DNA of 64,000 nucleotides from Nannobrachium achirus (GCA_963921795.1 OY997647.1:55489003-55553002); one strand, 5' to 3'. Shown: positions 34,778 through 45,831, counted from the first letter of the stretch. Made by a program: numbers and translations. Notes: generated by a model not told the origin, from the sequence alone.

Positions 34778-35776
34778 ATGTATAGATGCAGATTTGATGA
34801 ACCGCCACTCCCGGAAGGAGTGTGCTCTCAAGCTGATTGTACATACTTCAGATCTCAATTGAGCCATGATGGTCTATGTTGTCAAATGCCCATAAATGGA
34901 CAGATCTCCTCAGAATCCTTCCAACAAATCACCAGAATTGTAACCAGCCAGGAACAAGGAGACACAGACAAACCAAAGTCTAACAGTCATCAAACGTTTA
35001 CCAAGACTTTAACTCAACCAGGAGAAGTGAGGACACATCAGCTGACTTATACAGGGAAGAAAACTCACATCTGTAAACAGTGTGACAAGAGTTTCAGTCA
35101 GTTAGGTAACCTGAGGAGTCACCAGCGTATCCACACTGGAGAAAGACCTTTTCACTGCAAAGAGTGTGACAAGAGTTTCAGTCAGTTAGGTAACCTGAAG
35201 AGCCACCAGCGTATCCACACTGGAGAAAAACCTTTTCACTGTAAACAGTGTGACAAGAGTTTCAGTGAGGTATGTAACCTGAAGAGACACCTGCTAATCC
35301 ACTCAGGAGAAAAACCTTTTCACTGTAAACAGTGTGACAAGAGTTTCAGTCAGTTAGGTAACCTGAAGAGCCACCAGCGTATCCACAATGGAGAAAAACC
35401 TTTTCACTGCAAAGAGTGTGACAAGAGTTTCAGTGAGGTATGTAACCTAAAGAGACACCTGCTAATCCACTCAGGAGAAAAACCTTTCTATTGTAAACAG
35501 TGTGACAATAGTTTTAGTCGGTTAGATGAACTGAAGCGTCACCAGCGTATCCACACGGGAGATAAACCTTTCTATTGTAAACAGTGTGACAAGAGTTTCA
35601 GTACGTTAGGTAGTCTGAAGAGTCACCTGCTAATCCACTCAGGAGAAAAACCTTTCTATTGTAAACAGTGTGACAAGAGTTTCAGTCAGTCAGTTAACCT
35701 GAAGGCACACCAGCAGCGTATCCATAATGGAGAAAAACCTTTTCGTGCAGGTTGTGCACCCAGTGCCAATCGTTAA
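34778..35776 (+). CDS. C2H2 zinc-finger protein, single long exon
   Basis: A 332-codon frame with eight tandem C2H2 fingers from about residue 98 to 320, joined by TGEKPF-type linkers (GEKPFHC, GEKPFYC), so a nuclear, sequence-specific DNA-binding protein is expected. Fingers repeat two modules almost exactly (CDKSFSQLGNLKSHQRIH and CDKSFSEVCNLKRHLLIH), showing recent tandem duplication. The last finger has one extra residue (AHQQRIH). After it the frame runs into RAGCAPSANR and stops, in unrelated sequence. The N-terminal 95 residues have no recognised domain. An in-frame TAA at 34766 precedes the ATG; a possible splice acceptor TTCATTCCACAG ends at 34680, so this may be the last exon of a longer gene. 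No introns interrupt the fingers, as usual for this family. Expression and true start are unknown. Confidence 0.7.
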   Translation: MYRCRFDEPPLPEGVCSQADCTYFRSQLSHDGLCCQMPINGQISSESFQQITRIVTSQEQGDTDKPKSNSHQTFTKTLTQPGEVRTHQLTYTGKKTHICKQCDKSFSQLGNLRSHQRIHTGERPFHCKECDKSFSQLGNLKSHQRIHTGEKPFHCKQCDKSFSEVCNLKRHLLIHSGEKPFHCKQCDKSFSQLGNLKSHQRIHNGEKPFHCKECDKSFSEVCNLKRHLLIHSGEKPFYCKQCDNSFSRLDELKRHQRIHTGDKPFYCKQCDKSFSTLGSLKSHLLIHSGEKPFYCKQCDKSFSQSVNLKAHQQRIHNGEKPFRAGCAPSANR

Positions 35777-36000
35777 GTGCTACCTGGGTGCTACTCTCCC
35801 CTCTATCCCTGCCAACCTGGGGAAAGCAACGAACTGTGCTCATGCTTCCTTCAATGCACGAGGAATCCAAGCGTCTTCTTTTAACCTGACGGGGGAGTTT
35901 CCCTGGCGGGGTGTAGTGCGTGGAAGGAACACGCTATTCCCACCAGTTCCTTACCCCTCCATCAGGCGCCCCGGCTGACCTGGGGAGGCAGTATAGAGAC
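35745..36000 (+). repeat. GC-rich segment of unknown class abutting the zinc-finger exon
   Basis: Immediately after the last finger (from GCAGGTTGTGCACCCAGTG) composition shifts and the sequence reads like an inserted or fused repeat (CCTGCCAACCTGGGG, GACGGGGGAGTTTCCCTG). It supplies the zinc-finger ORF's last ten codons. I could not find its ends. Confidence 0.35.
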
Positions 36001-36361
36001 CAGGATTACTGCATGTTTTTGATGTGCTTTTGATGAGTTCATTTCATACAGTGTGCAGGAAATACATTATGTACCAAACAGACAAAGCCAGATGTAGGAG
36101 CGGTTAGCACCACTCAAAAAATAATGGCTGTTGTGGACCCCTTTGAGTACTAAATAGTTTTCTATAATTGTGGCCACTAATTTGCATATTTAGGAGTAGG
36201 CTGACAACTTATTCCATAAAAAATGCCTTAATCACATTGTGATGATAGCACCTGGATTAATTAATCCAATATAAAAAATCACACCCAATGTGAAGTGAAC
36301 GGTGGTCGTGCTTAAGAAACAAACACTATTAAAGAAATTCCATAATAATAACTAAGAAGTT

Positions 36362-36441
36362 GTGAAAATAGCCGATCTACTTGAAGCTCTTAACTCGGTG
36401 CGAAGCAATGCGTTGTGAGCTTGTAGATCTGCTATATTTTC
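36362..36441. repeat. hairpin repeat
   Basis: Arms TGTGAAAATAGCCGATCTAC and GTAGATCTGCTATATTTTCAC with an imperfect tip. The surrounding 36442-36650 resembles TTAA element F (GGGTTCAAGTGATT at about 36640). Confidence 0.7.
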
Positions 36442-36659
36442 ACTAGTTTGAGTTCCAGGCGAATGTGTAATTTCTCTTTTTAGTCTCGGGCTAAAAAGTT
36501 CAAGAACCATTGCCCTATAGTAAATTGGCCCTCTGTGTACTAGGACTGCTTTTTTTCCGTCTACACCAAATCTCTTAGCCAGAAATTGCAGATAGATTGC
36601 TATTATCGCCAATGTTCCCCCCAGAATGTGGATGCTGGGGTTCAAGTGATTCATTCATC

Positions 36660-37090
36660 CAGGGACGTGCAGAGAATGTTAGAGAGGCAGGGGCTGGAAT
36701 TTCCAAAAGGGCCTTTTGGTGGAAGCACCGAAAATAGCAGGTCGGGCTATTTTCGTTGTGTGGAACCACACTGAACTAAGCATAACCGAACCTACAGTAG
36801 GAGATATGACGTAATGGCATGGATTTCTATACAGAGAGAGAGGGCAATTCTTTCAACATAAGATGCTGCATTCAAGTTCAGGAGAGTTCTGACAAGGCAA
36901 TTCTCTTGAATGCTGCCTTCAGGTATGGCATGGAAAGAGGGCATTTGCATTTCTTTCACCATAGTAAAAATTGCATTTATGGTCTGGAAAGGGCAGTTTT
37001 TACAGACAGATAAAAGGGCAGGGGCTCTAGCCCCATTTGATGTCTATCTGTGCACATGCCTGAATTCATCTGGGTACAGCATCACTGAGA
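36660..37090. mobile_element. hAT-like element with CAGGGACGTGCAGAG end
   Basis: Left end CAGGGACGTGCAGAGAATG. The body, including GCAGGGGCTGGAATTTCC and GGGCATTTGCATTTCTTTC, is repeated in inverted orientation at about 50290-50735. A minimal hairpin (GAAAATAGCAGGTCGGGC / CTATTTTC, about 36730-36757) is inside. The far end is not resolved. Confidence 0.55.
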
Positions 37091-37403
37091 GGGCCAGGCC
37101 TGTCAGCATGTCTCAGTGCTATTTGGCAGGGTCGCACGTTCTTTAACTCAAACCAGATTTTTAATGCTGCCGTCACATTTTGGCACAGGGATCATCTTAA
37201 AATCCTTGGTCTTCTTTAACTGTGCTTAGTATTCTCTTTACCATTTTCCATTACCCCAAATGAAAACCACTAATGCCCACTTCCTACTACTGTAGGTTTT
37301 ACTATTAGGTCTTTGTACAAACAAGCCCTTGTCTAAGTAGCCTAGAGGCTTGTCTGTTGTCCTCATAGACTGGTAATCACCTCAGTAAATGAAAGACGGA
37401 ACC

Positions 37404-37520
37404 TTAAAAAGAATCAAACCTCGGTTCGAAGTGAAGCGGTGAACTTTTATTCTATGTATTATAGAGCTATGAACTCTGTATATACATTCGGTTCGAAGTG
37501 AAGCGGTATGTGTTCTAGAG
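37404..37520. repeat. short repeat with GGTTCGAAGTGAAGCGGT
   Basis: The 18-bp string occurs at about 37422 and again at 37491. A 32-bp version (GAATCAAACCTCGGTTCG...) is also found inverted at about 27332-27366 with one mismatch. Confidence 0.6.
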
Positions 37521-37679
37521 TTCCAGAGCTCAGAATTCTGAATTCTGAATGATTTTATCTGGAGGGCCGAATTGTCATGTGAAGCTTGACCAATCCTCAA
37601 AGTATGGTCTCATTGGACATTTTTAATCATCCAATCATCAGACCGGGACGGACACTACACAGATATTCTGGACGTACGG

Positions 37680-37830
37680 GACAGATAAAACCTCTTCATT
37701 CTGGACTGAAATGACCATATATGGACGTGGGGGACACACATGGGACACACATTTACGGACAGATAAAATCTGTTCATTCTGGACTGAAATGACCATATAT
37801 GGACGTGGGGGACACACATGGGACACACAA
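37680..37830. repeat. tandem duplication, two 78-bp units
   Basis: Units start at 37680 and 37758 (GACAGATAAAAYCT...), nearly identical through GGGGGACACACATGGGACAC. Also contains CATATATGG CArG-like sites in both units. Confidence 0.9.
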
Positions 37831-37911
37831 AGCCACTCCTTGGAAGCGACTTTCACCGCTTCAAAAAATATATATATATTCAAAGTTTTGCTCACATTTT
37901 AAAAAATAATC

Positions 37912-37971
37912 TAAAATAGCAGATCTACAAGGTCATAGCGCAGCTATAAGCTTGTATATCTGCTATTTTTG
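37912..37971. repeat. hairpin repeat, short form
   Basis: AAAATAGCAGATCTACAAGG / CTTGTATATCTGCTATTTTT with tip TCATAGCGCAGCTAT. Confidence 0.7.
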
Positions 37972-38252
37972 AATAACCAATAATGTGATATGTTAAAAAA
38001 AACTTGAGACCCAGTGAGATTGAGACCAGGAGCGCTCGTTTTCTAGCGCAGCTTGTTCCTTTGAGTGGCAGTCAGTCGCAGAAGCAGTCACCACAACAAT
38101 ATTTACTATTCTGTCCCCCTGGTTTACACATTCTAACGGTGCTGAGTTATCTCATGCGACCTTCGCAGCGCTCGATAAGGTGGCTCGCTCGCTGCCGCTT
38201 GCTCGCCAGTGTCTCACGTGGATCAAGGTCACCTGAGACGGCGTGCTTCCGT

Positions 38253-39091
38253 CATTGATTGATTGATTGATTGATTGAAGGCTTTATTAGAAGTTTGCAT
38301 AGAAAAAGGTACAGTTTCATGACAGTACAGTTCACTGGTACAAGGTCAACTAAAAGGAGATCCTAGTAAGCTTTTCGGCTTATTTACACAGGAAACCTTT
38401 ATGTATCTCACATAACATTGAATGACAGACGGATAGAACACAGTACTATGCAGTAGATAGTCAGAAAAAAAAATATATACAGTAGATATTTACAATAGAA
38501 GGTTCAGGGGAAGGGGAAGGCTGGGCTAGGTTTGCTTTTACCAGTTACGAGCGTATGCCGCCTGTAAGAGGTTTTTCAGGGCGATTTTAAAGGATGTTAG
38601 GGGTTTGCACTCCTTTAAGGCCTTCGGTAAGGGGCTCCACATTTTGGTGGTATAGCAGGAGAACGAGTTTGACCCTTTATTTGAGCTTACTGTGGGTTGA
38701 ACGTGATCTGTGGCGCTGCCTCTGGTGTTGTAATTGTGGACATCCTTAATGTTTTTAAAGTATTTTGTCATGGGTACCTTAGTGGTGTAGTGTATCTTGT
38801 ACACCTGGCCCATTGCAAGTTGCTGTACTCTGTCATCTACTCGGGAGTCGCTCTCCATTCCGACATGTCGCCACTCCGAAATTGACTTCTTATTGTCGGA
38901 GTGGCGACACTCCCATAGGGGTTAAGTTTAGGGTTAGGGTTAGTGTCGGAATGGAGACATGTCAGAAAGTAGACATGTCGGAGTGGCGAGGTGTAACCCA
39001 TCTACTCTGAGTCACCCCACGCTTAATTGGTGAGTAGCGGTGAGGTGAGTGAGTCTGATAGGAAAGGTTGAGCAGGACCTTAATTAGTTTG
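38253..39091 (-). pseudogene. L2-type LINE, 5' truncated, with a second insertion
   Basis: Same 3' tail (TTGA)n and UTR as the 7370-10534 element. The residual ORF (minus, 38538-38841) matches the C-terminal RT-proximal end (DDRVQQLAMG, NYNTRGSATDHVQP) and is interrupted at 38842 by a 157-bp insert, after which LINE similarity resumes (39007 on) and stops near TTAATTAGTTTGTT. Non-functional. Confidence 0.85.
38842..38998. mobile_element. 157-bp insert with 8-bp target duplication
   Basis: Inserted into the L2 fragment, duplicating CATCTACT (38834-38841, 38999-39006). It contains inverted strings GACATGTCGCCACTCCGA / CGGAGTGGCGAC and CGGAGTGGCGAGG, and a telomere-like GGGTTAGGGTTAG at about 38932. 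Ends do not fit the hAT families above. Confidence 0.75.
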
Positions 39092-39420
39092 TTCATGGTC
39101 AATAGAAAATGAGGGCTCCTGCTGGTCTCAATCTCACTGGGTCTCAAAAACACTGTGACATATGTATATATACAGGTATATATAGTTAAAATCTAAAATG
39201 ACACAGATGCTTTCCTGGTTTTAATGGGTTAAGTCGTTAAGATAAGGCATTTGTTTTCACAGGATCTCAAGATGACATCTCCATCCAGAGTCGTCTCTCA
39301 GTGACTAGATGAGTGTGAGACTTTTTCATTTCAAGGACCCCCAATTTCACATGCATTATGGCCCCATTTGAGATGTTTATCTCTGTTATAGTCCAGTAAT
39401 TTTAGGCCAAAATGAGGCTA

Positions 39421-40029
39421 AACCTAAAACAAATTGCAATAGTAGCAATTAGCAAACTCAACTGATTTTGTATCCTCAATATGTCCTTAGTGAGAGAGAA
39501 AAAGTCCCAAGGAATCCCATCGGGGGAAAGTTTTGAAACAACCTACCTACCTTCACTTACTATATACACGACTACACTATAAAGGAAAAAAATACTCCCA
39601 AAAAAATCTGCTTTAAGTGGGATGTGAGGGGTCAAACTAGGGGTTTTTAATTATTCTGAATCCATTGCAAGCATTTGTTTTGCACGAAAAACATTCCTTG
39701 GGCAAGAAATGGCCCCTCAAAATGATGGTTTAGTGATGAGTCATCAATTTTCACAGTCTTTTGGGGTCCGTTTTTAGCCCAAGGAATGTTTTTCATGCAA
39801 AACAAATGCTTGCAATGGATTCAGAATAATTAAAACCCCCTAGTTTGACCCCTCACATCCCACTTAAAGCAGATTTTTTGGGAGTCATATTTTCCTTTAT
39901 GAAGGTAGGTAGGTCGTTTTCAAAACTTTGCCCCGATGGGATTCCTTGGGACTTTTTTTTACCTCACTAAGGACATAATGAGGATACAGAATCAGTTGAG
40001 TTTGCTACTATTGCAATTTGTTTTAGGTT
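39421..40029. repeat. 600-bp palindrome (foldback element)
   Basis: Arms of roughly 260-290 bp, outer tips AACCTAAAACAAATTGC and GCAATTTGTTTTAGGTT, separated by about 65 bp of unmatched loop (about 39713-39777). Arms differ by small indels (for example TACTATATACACGACTAC present only on the left). No ORF or known transposon ends. Confidence 0.85.
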
Positions 40030-40059
40030 TTTTCATGTAATGACTGAACGTTTTCTCAT

Positions 40060-40550
40060 GGCTCGTGTTGGACACACACACGCACAAGATATAAGACGCT
40101 CTGAGGGAGGCAGGCCACGTGGAGATGCTGTGCACCTGGGTGATGGCAGACTGCTGGGCGAGCGCTGGCGCTTTGGCATGGAATTAACTTTGACCAAATC
40201 TAGACTGCACTCTGTCAAGGGGCCAACTTGCGGCTTCTGCACTCGTGGCCATGTATGGCCTACTTGTGCGCCAGCAGAGCGCGTCCTGTTATTTATATCA
40301 GGTCGCACTTGTTGATGGAGACGTCACCAAGAATGCTTAATATTGATGACATCAGAGATCTTGGCCATATATGGAGTTGCGACATGAGCTGTGACGGAGT
40401 ACATGAGGCGTGATGGAGTGTGACATGAGGCGTGACAGACGGACGGACGGACAGACAGACATGATTTGCAGGTTTTCATACTAAATGCGACCTACGACGC
40501 TTCACGGCACAACGCGTTGTTAGCTTGTAGATGTGCTATTTTTGGGCACG
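40060..40550. repeat. degenerate Helitron-like repeat plus half hairpin
   Basis: GACAGACGGACGGACGGACA then GCAGGTTTTCATACTAAATG and GCGACCTACGAC parallel the GGAGGTTTTGATAGTAAC / GCGACCTGACGG end of the 32708-33445 element. The right half of a hairpin (TTAGCTTGTAGATGTGC) follows at about 40519. Confidence 0.4.
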
Positions 40551-40739
40551 CAACTACATATGGATCAGGCAAAACTCTAAACCTAAGTTAACCTAAATCT
40601 TTTCCTAACTCCACAGATATTATCGACCAGAAAAACAATGATTCGTCTTGTGAGGACCAGGACATTTGTCCTGACGATGTCTTTCTCAATACTTCTCAAT
40701 ACTTGTGGGGACATTTGGTCCTCACACGTAAAGTAATAC

Positions 40740-40742
<3 letters not shown>

Positions 40743-40799
<57 letters not shown>
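40743..40799. repeat. (CA)n microsatellite
   Basis: About 28 CA units. Confidence 0.95.
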
Positions 40800-40801
<2 letters not shown>

Positions 40802-41149
40802 TTTACCACATATTACTATGTCTCCCATTGATAAGGGGCAAGAATCTTGCCTCCAACACTTTTTTCCCGACAGCATGTGTTTCCAAAAGAAAAGGATTTC
40901 CAGTGCATTCACCAAGACGTGTGTTGAATGGGACGTCTCTGTGTTATCAATGCTTTTTTACTGTAATTCATATCCAAAAGCATGAGCTCATCAAGCAGGC
41001 GACAAGGATATCGAGTGGTCGGCGAGCATTCATCGTTGTCACCCAACACCCGACGGGGAACAAACAGTGTAGCTTTTATATTTCCTGTCTTTTTAGGATC
41101 GTTTGCGAGCGACAATAAGAAAGTCTCGTGGACGGGAAACCTTGTATCC

Positions 41150-41767
41150 TTAACCCATTTAGAACGGGTACACATTATAGTGTATCATTATTTTATGCTT
41201 TAACTATTGAAAAATAGCAGATATACAAGCTCACAGCGCGGCACCGAGTGCCGCGCTGCGAGCTTGTAGATCTGCTATTTTTAGAAAAATCGTGAAAATT
41301 TGAATTTTGTCCCGATTCTATAAGTGTCTTTTGAATCCTTCTAAGATTTTTTTGAAAAACCTATGTTTCTATGTCAGCAATCTGGCCAGCCATCGTCAAA
41401 GAAAAGGTCCTTTTCACTTAACTGGAGCTCAGTTAGTCTGTTCTTGAGAGACTACCATGTCAGTGGTTCTCAAACCTTTTCATGTGAAGGACCCCCAAAA
41501 TGATATGTATTTGGCCACGGACACCCATCTCAAAATATCTAGTTCCAGGGACCCCCCCCCCCCCCCAGAAGCAAAATTTGAGTTACAAACGTTCGCTTTG
41601 AAAATACATATATTCAAAGATTTGCACACATTTTCACGACTTTTTCAAAAATAGCAGATCTACAAGCTCGCAGCGCGGCACTCGGTGCCGCGCTGTGAGC
41701 TTGTATATCTGCTATTTTTCACTGGTTAAAAAAGCATTCAATAATTCTAGGCCTAAATGGGTTTTAA
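41150..41767. mobile_element. TTAA-site composite element E, copy 2
   Basis: Left TTAA then CCCATTTAGAACGGG; right CTAGGCCTAAATGGG then TTTTAA. Hairpins 41208-41283 and 41643-41720, in inverted arrangement, bracket CAGTGGTTCTCAAACC (41459 on) and GGACCCCCAAAATG. The most complete copy of this element in the window. Confidence 0.75.
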
Positions 41768-41769
41768 TG

Positions 41770-42371
41770 TGTGCCGTAACAGACTACCGTAGTTTCGCCA
41801 TCATCAATTACCAGCACTGAGCTCACAGGTAGAGGTCCCCGCTCCCGGTGACATCAACAGCGTTTCATACAAAACGCTGACTTATCCCTCTTGCCTTGTG
41901 TATTGTACGCAGGTTAGTGTTTCAGCTGAAGGCGACGGGTAATTGAATGTATTCTGTTACCTTGTTGTATACGGCTCCTCTATACGGCGTATAGGACATC
42001 CGTACGCTCTGCTTCTATTGCAGAGTCATCCGCTCGGCTGTTATGATTCGACGGTGATACTGTAAACACAGGTAATGACTGCTACTACTTTTACACAAAG
42101 GCTCTTAGGATATTTTAAACAAACAAGACGGGGACTGATAATGGTGTGGCTTTCCCTGTGCAGTCAGTCCTCGGAGGCCAGTCTGGAGCTGGGTGGAAAT
42201 CCATATTTGGGACGGCTGACCCCTCCGGCGTGATGCTGTGAAATAATAGGGGTGATGATTGGTGGAGAGGGGGTTCCGAGAGTTCTCTGACATCAGTCGT
42301 TTCCATATCTGGTCAAAATATTGGGACAATACAGACACGTGATGTTATAGACTGCTGACCCCTGACAACAT
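41770..42371. other. unassigned DNA
   Basis: No repeat ends or gene recognised; moderately complex and probably single-copy. Confidence 0.4.
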
Positions 42372-42379
42372 ACTGGACA

Positions 42380-42938
42380 CAGGGGCGTCACAAGGGGTAG
42401 GAAAGTGGGACTGAGTTACTAGGGCCCAAGGTGGTGGAGGGGCCTTAATTATTTTATACTTTAGCTATTGAAAAATAGCAGATATACAAGCTCACAGCGC
42501 GGCACCGAGTGCCGCGCTGCGAGCTTGTATATCTGCTATTTTTGAAAAGTTGTGAAAATGTGTGCAAATCTTTGAATATATGTATTTTTTAAGCGAACAT
42601 TTGTAACTCAAATTTTGCTTCTGGGGGGGGGGTCGCTGGAACTAAATATTTTGAGATGGGAGTCCGTGGCCAAATACATACCATTTTGGGGGTCCTTCAC
42701 ATGAAAAGGTTTGAGCTCCACTGACATCGAAACATAGATTTTTCAAAAAACCTTAGAAGGATTTGAAATATTCAAAGATTTTCATGATTTTTCAAAAATA
42801 GCAGATCTACAAGCTCGCAGCACGGCACTCGGTGCCGCGCTGTGAGCTTGTATATCTGCTATTTTTCAATAGTTAAAGCACAGGGGCCCCACAGTGAATC
42901 CTTTTACCCGGGGCCCAGAATTTGGTGCGACACCCCTG
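42380..42938. mobile_element. hAT MITE family A, copy 3
   Basis: Ends CAGGGGCGTCACAAGG and GGTGCGACACCCCTG. Exact 8-bp duplication ACTGGACA (42372-42379, 42939-42946). Hairpins 42470-42545 and 42794-42869. Confidence 0.9.
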
Positions 42939-42949
42939 ACTGGACAGGA

Positions 42950-44038
42950 CAGGACAGGTTGTTATTGATCCAGTATCACGCTCACACATCAGATTATTAG
43001 TGTGGTTGCCCAACAGGGCAACACATTATAGTCATAGGGAAACTTTATAGAGTTCTAGGATAACATTTCCTGGGGAAACTATATAGACTTCTAGGATAAC
43101 TTTTCCGCTGGCATTGGAAATGGCAGGGATAGGGAATCAATAGGGAATCTATAGGGAATCAATAGGGAATCAGTGGGAGTGGGAATCAGTAGGGAATCAA
43201 TGGGAGTGGGAATCAATAGGGAATCAATTCGAGCTTCACATGACAGTTAGCTTATTGTAGAATATATTCAGCAACCGTCAGCAACCACACTCGCAATTGC
43301 CATTTGCATCTTTCTAGTTGCATTAATTAATAGGGATGCACCAATTGTGAATTCTTGCCAATCGATACTGAAGTTGAAGATAACAATTTGGCAGATAGCA
43401 GATGCTAATTCTGTTTTCCAGGGACCTCAAGAAGCAAAGATTTGTTATTTATTTCCCACTTTGAAACAAAGAAGTCATCATTGTAAAGAAATTACTGAAC
43501 TGTTTTAAAGATGTTTTAAATACAAATTCATGAAACAACGATATAACCTTTTTCACGTGAGCTTATAGATTTGCTTTGTTCCTTTTTTTGTACTATCTAA
43601 AGAAAGCATAATGGCAAAAGGACTTTCACGCGTCCGTCCTTGATGAGACGACTATGACTTGGAGAGTACACAGTAAAACATTATGTCCACCAGGCCGTGT
43701 AGCGAGTCAACTGCTCTGGAGACTACAAGAGCTTCGCGAGAAATAAGGCTCAATCCCACCCAGCATGAATCATAAATATTGTGAGAGTTGAGTGTTGGGA
43801 GAGGGCAGGAGGGAGGACAGCTCGGCCCCTGTGGAGAAAACGGACCAGCCAGCCAGCTATCTCGCTGCAGATGTCTACCTCCCTCCAGCCCACCCAAGTA
43901 GCGCTCCAGTGATCTCCCGTGGCTGATGACTGATGATGTCACCAGAGCACTAGCCATCCGGCTAGAGGAAAGGGGCTTATCGTCCTCCGAGCAACAAAGC
44001 AAGGTGACATGGCTCTGTCTTCGGCAGTCGATGAGCTG
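42950..44038. other. unassigned DNA
   Basis: Contains short repeats of AGGGAATC (about 43135-43230), a TAGGGATGCACCAAT MITE end fragment near 43332 and a half hairpin (GAGCTTATAGATTTGCT near 43559). No gene recognised. Confidence 0.4.
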
Positions 44039-44046
44039 GTTATACC

Positions 44047-44540
44047 CAGTGGCGTCAGTTCAGAAAAAGCTAAGGTATGGCAACATGACTGGTCGCGCGT
44101 ACAAGACACCAGTCATGTTGCCATATAGCAACAGGTATGATACATTTATTTTAAGAAGTACATTCTATTTTCCCCCCGTTTCTACGGTTTCTTGGGCTGG
44201 ATATGGCAGCCTGGAACGGTTGTTCAAGTGCAGCTAAACTTGGTAACAGTAATGCATTGCACCTGTGCAGCTGACCTGCGGAACCTGGGAATATACCATT
44301 CTGTCAAGACGGGGAGAATAAAAGTGTGGAGAATATAATTATAATACCTCGTTAAAGTGACCATTGTGTTAAATTTTGCATTTGTAGTTATTTTACTGTA
44401 ATTTAACAACATAATAACCAGCACAGATAGACAAAGAGACATTCATGGATTTATATTTAAAAGTAACTTTTATTTTCCCCCCCTGGACCCAGGGTATGGC
44501 AGCTGCTGCATACCCCTGCCATACCCAATTGACGCCCCTG
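44047..44540. mobile_element. hAT MITE family D, copy 2
   Basis: Ends CAGTGGCGTCAGTTCAG and CCCAATTGACGCCCCTG. Target duplication GTTATACC / GTTATGCC (one mismatch; 44039-44046, 44541-44548). Same internal TGCATACCCCTGCCATACCC as copy 1. Confidence 0.85.
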
Positions 44541-44642
44541 GTTATGCCCCGTCTCTGCAGCACACCTGCAATAATACAAGCACCCCCAGACAGGCTGGGA
44601 AAATGGAGATGGTGCTGAGCACCACAGACCTGCACGTCAAGG

Positions 44643-45142
44643 CAGGGCCGTCACACCAAATTCTGGGCCCTGGGTACAAAGATTCACTACGGGCCCCCCA
44701 TGAATGTTAACTATTGAAAAAATAGCAGATATACAAGCTCACAGCGCTGCGATCTTGTAGATCTGCTATTTTTGAAAAAAAATTGAAAATGTGTGCAAGA
44801 AACCTATGTTTCCATGTCAGTGGTGCTCAAACGTTTTCATGTCGAGGACCCCCAAGATGATATGTATTTGGCCACGGACCTCCATCTCAAAATATTTAGT
44901 TCCAGGGACCCCCCCCCCCCCCCCCCCAGAAGCAAAATTTGAGTTACAAAGTTAAAAAATACATATATTCAAAGATTTGCACACATTTTCATGACTTTTC
45001 AAAAATAGTAGATCTACAAGCACTCGGTGCCGCGCTGTGAGCTTGTAGATCTGCTATTTTTCAATAGCTAAAGTTATTAGGGCCCCTCCACCTTGGGCCC
45101 TAGTAACTCAGTCCCACTTTCCTCCCCCTTGTGACGCCCCTG
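44643..45142. mobile_element. hAT MITE family A, copy 4
   Basis: Ends CAGGGCCGTCACACC and CTTGTGACGCCCCTG. Exact 8-bp duplication CGTCAAGG (44635-44642, 45143-45150). Hairpins 44714-44776 and about 44998-45064, both partly deleted at the tip. Confidence 0.9.
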
Positions 45143-45149
45143 CGTCAAG

Positions 45150-45829
45150 GTGAATTAGTCGTTCACGTTGCCTTCAAATGGGGGGAGGTCAGGAAGAGCA
45201 TGCTGGTCAACAAGGGATGTGACTCACTTGATCAAAGACAGCGTGTGCTTTAAAGTAGACCCCGAAAACAGTACTTGTTCTTGCCCACAATAACACAATT
45301 GCATCTGTCTTTATTGTACGTATAGTCAACTGCCTTCTGATGGAACAAGAAGAGAAAAACAATCTGTCAACATCTCTGAGAGATTCAACAGTCAAGTCTG
45401 AACTTGAAGTGACCTTCATAGAAGAGGGTTCCCAGACATGTAAAATGTTACCTGAAACTGAACTGAATTTTACCACGCGTGTCAGTAATCTTGGGGGCGA
45501 ACATTCAACACAAATTCTATTCTATTCACGGCTAGGAGATTTGGGGCCCTATTTTTGTCCGTGCCTTAACCCTGCTTATCCCTAAACGTCTTTGCCTTTT
45601 TTTTTTACTATTTTGAAAAACATTTTAAATAGTTCAAATAGCTCATCTATTTGAAGTATTATAAAATGTATTTCAAAATAGTAAAAAAAAAAAAAACAGG
45701 CAAAGAAGGAAAAGGACAAGGGGTAAGGCATGGATGAAAATATAGCTCTTGGTGTTGTGGGGAAAAAAAGGAGCGGACCTTGTACAGTATATAGCCCATC
45801 TTAAACAAATTTGTTGAATGGATTGTCAG

Positions 45830-45830
<1 letters not shown>
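45150..45830. other. unassigned DNA
   Basis: No gene recognised. A short inverted repeat around TTTCAAAATAG / CTATTTTGAAA (about 45611-45690) could be a decayed hairpin or MITE. Confidence 0.4.

Positions 45831-45831
<1 letters not shown>

Larger units (their letters stand above)
38005..39150. mobile_element. DNA element with 30-bp inverted ends, split by a LINE
   Basis: TTGAGACCCAGTGAGATTGA at the left is mirrored by TCAATCTCACTGGGTCTCAA at the right, the match continuing to about 30 bp with one small indel. Between them lies the L2-type fragment 38253-39091. AAAAAC on both outer sides is a weak target-duplication candidate. Family unknown. Confidence 0.55.

Noticed and set aside
34778..35776. 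Zinc-finger ORF as part of a transposon
   Set aside because: No transposase, LTR or terminal repeats recognised around it; treated as a host-type gene with uncertain status.
38920..38950. Interstitial telomere from chromosome fusion
   Set aside because: Only two to three GGGTTA units inside a 157-bp insert with a target duplication; too short for a fusion scar.
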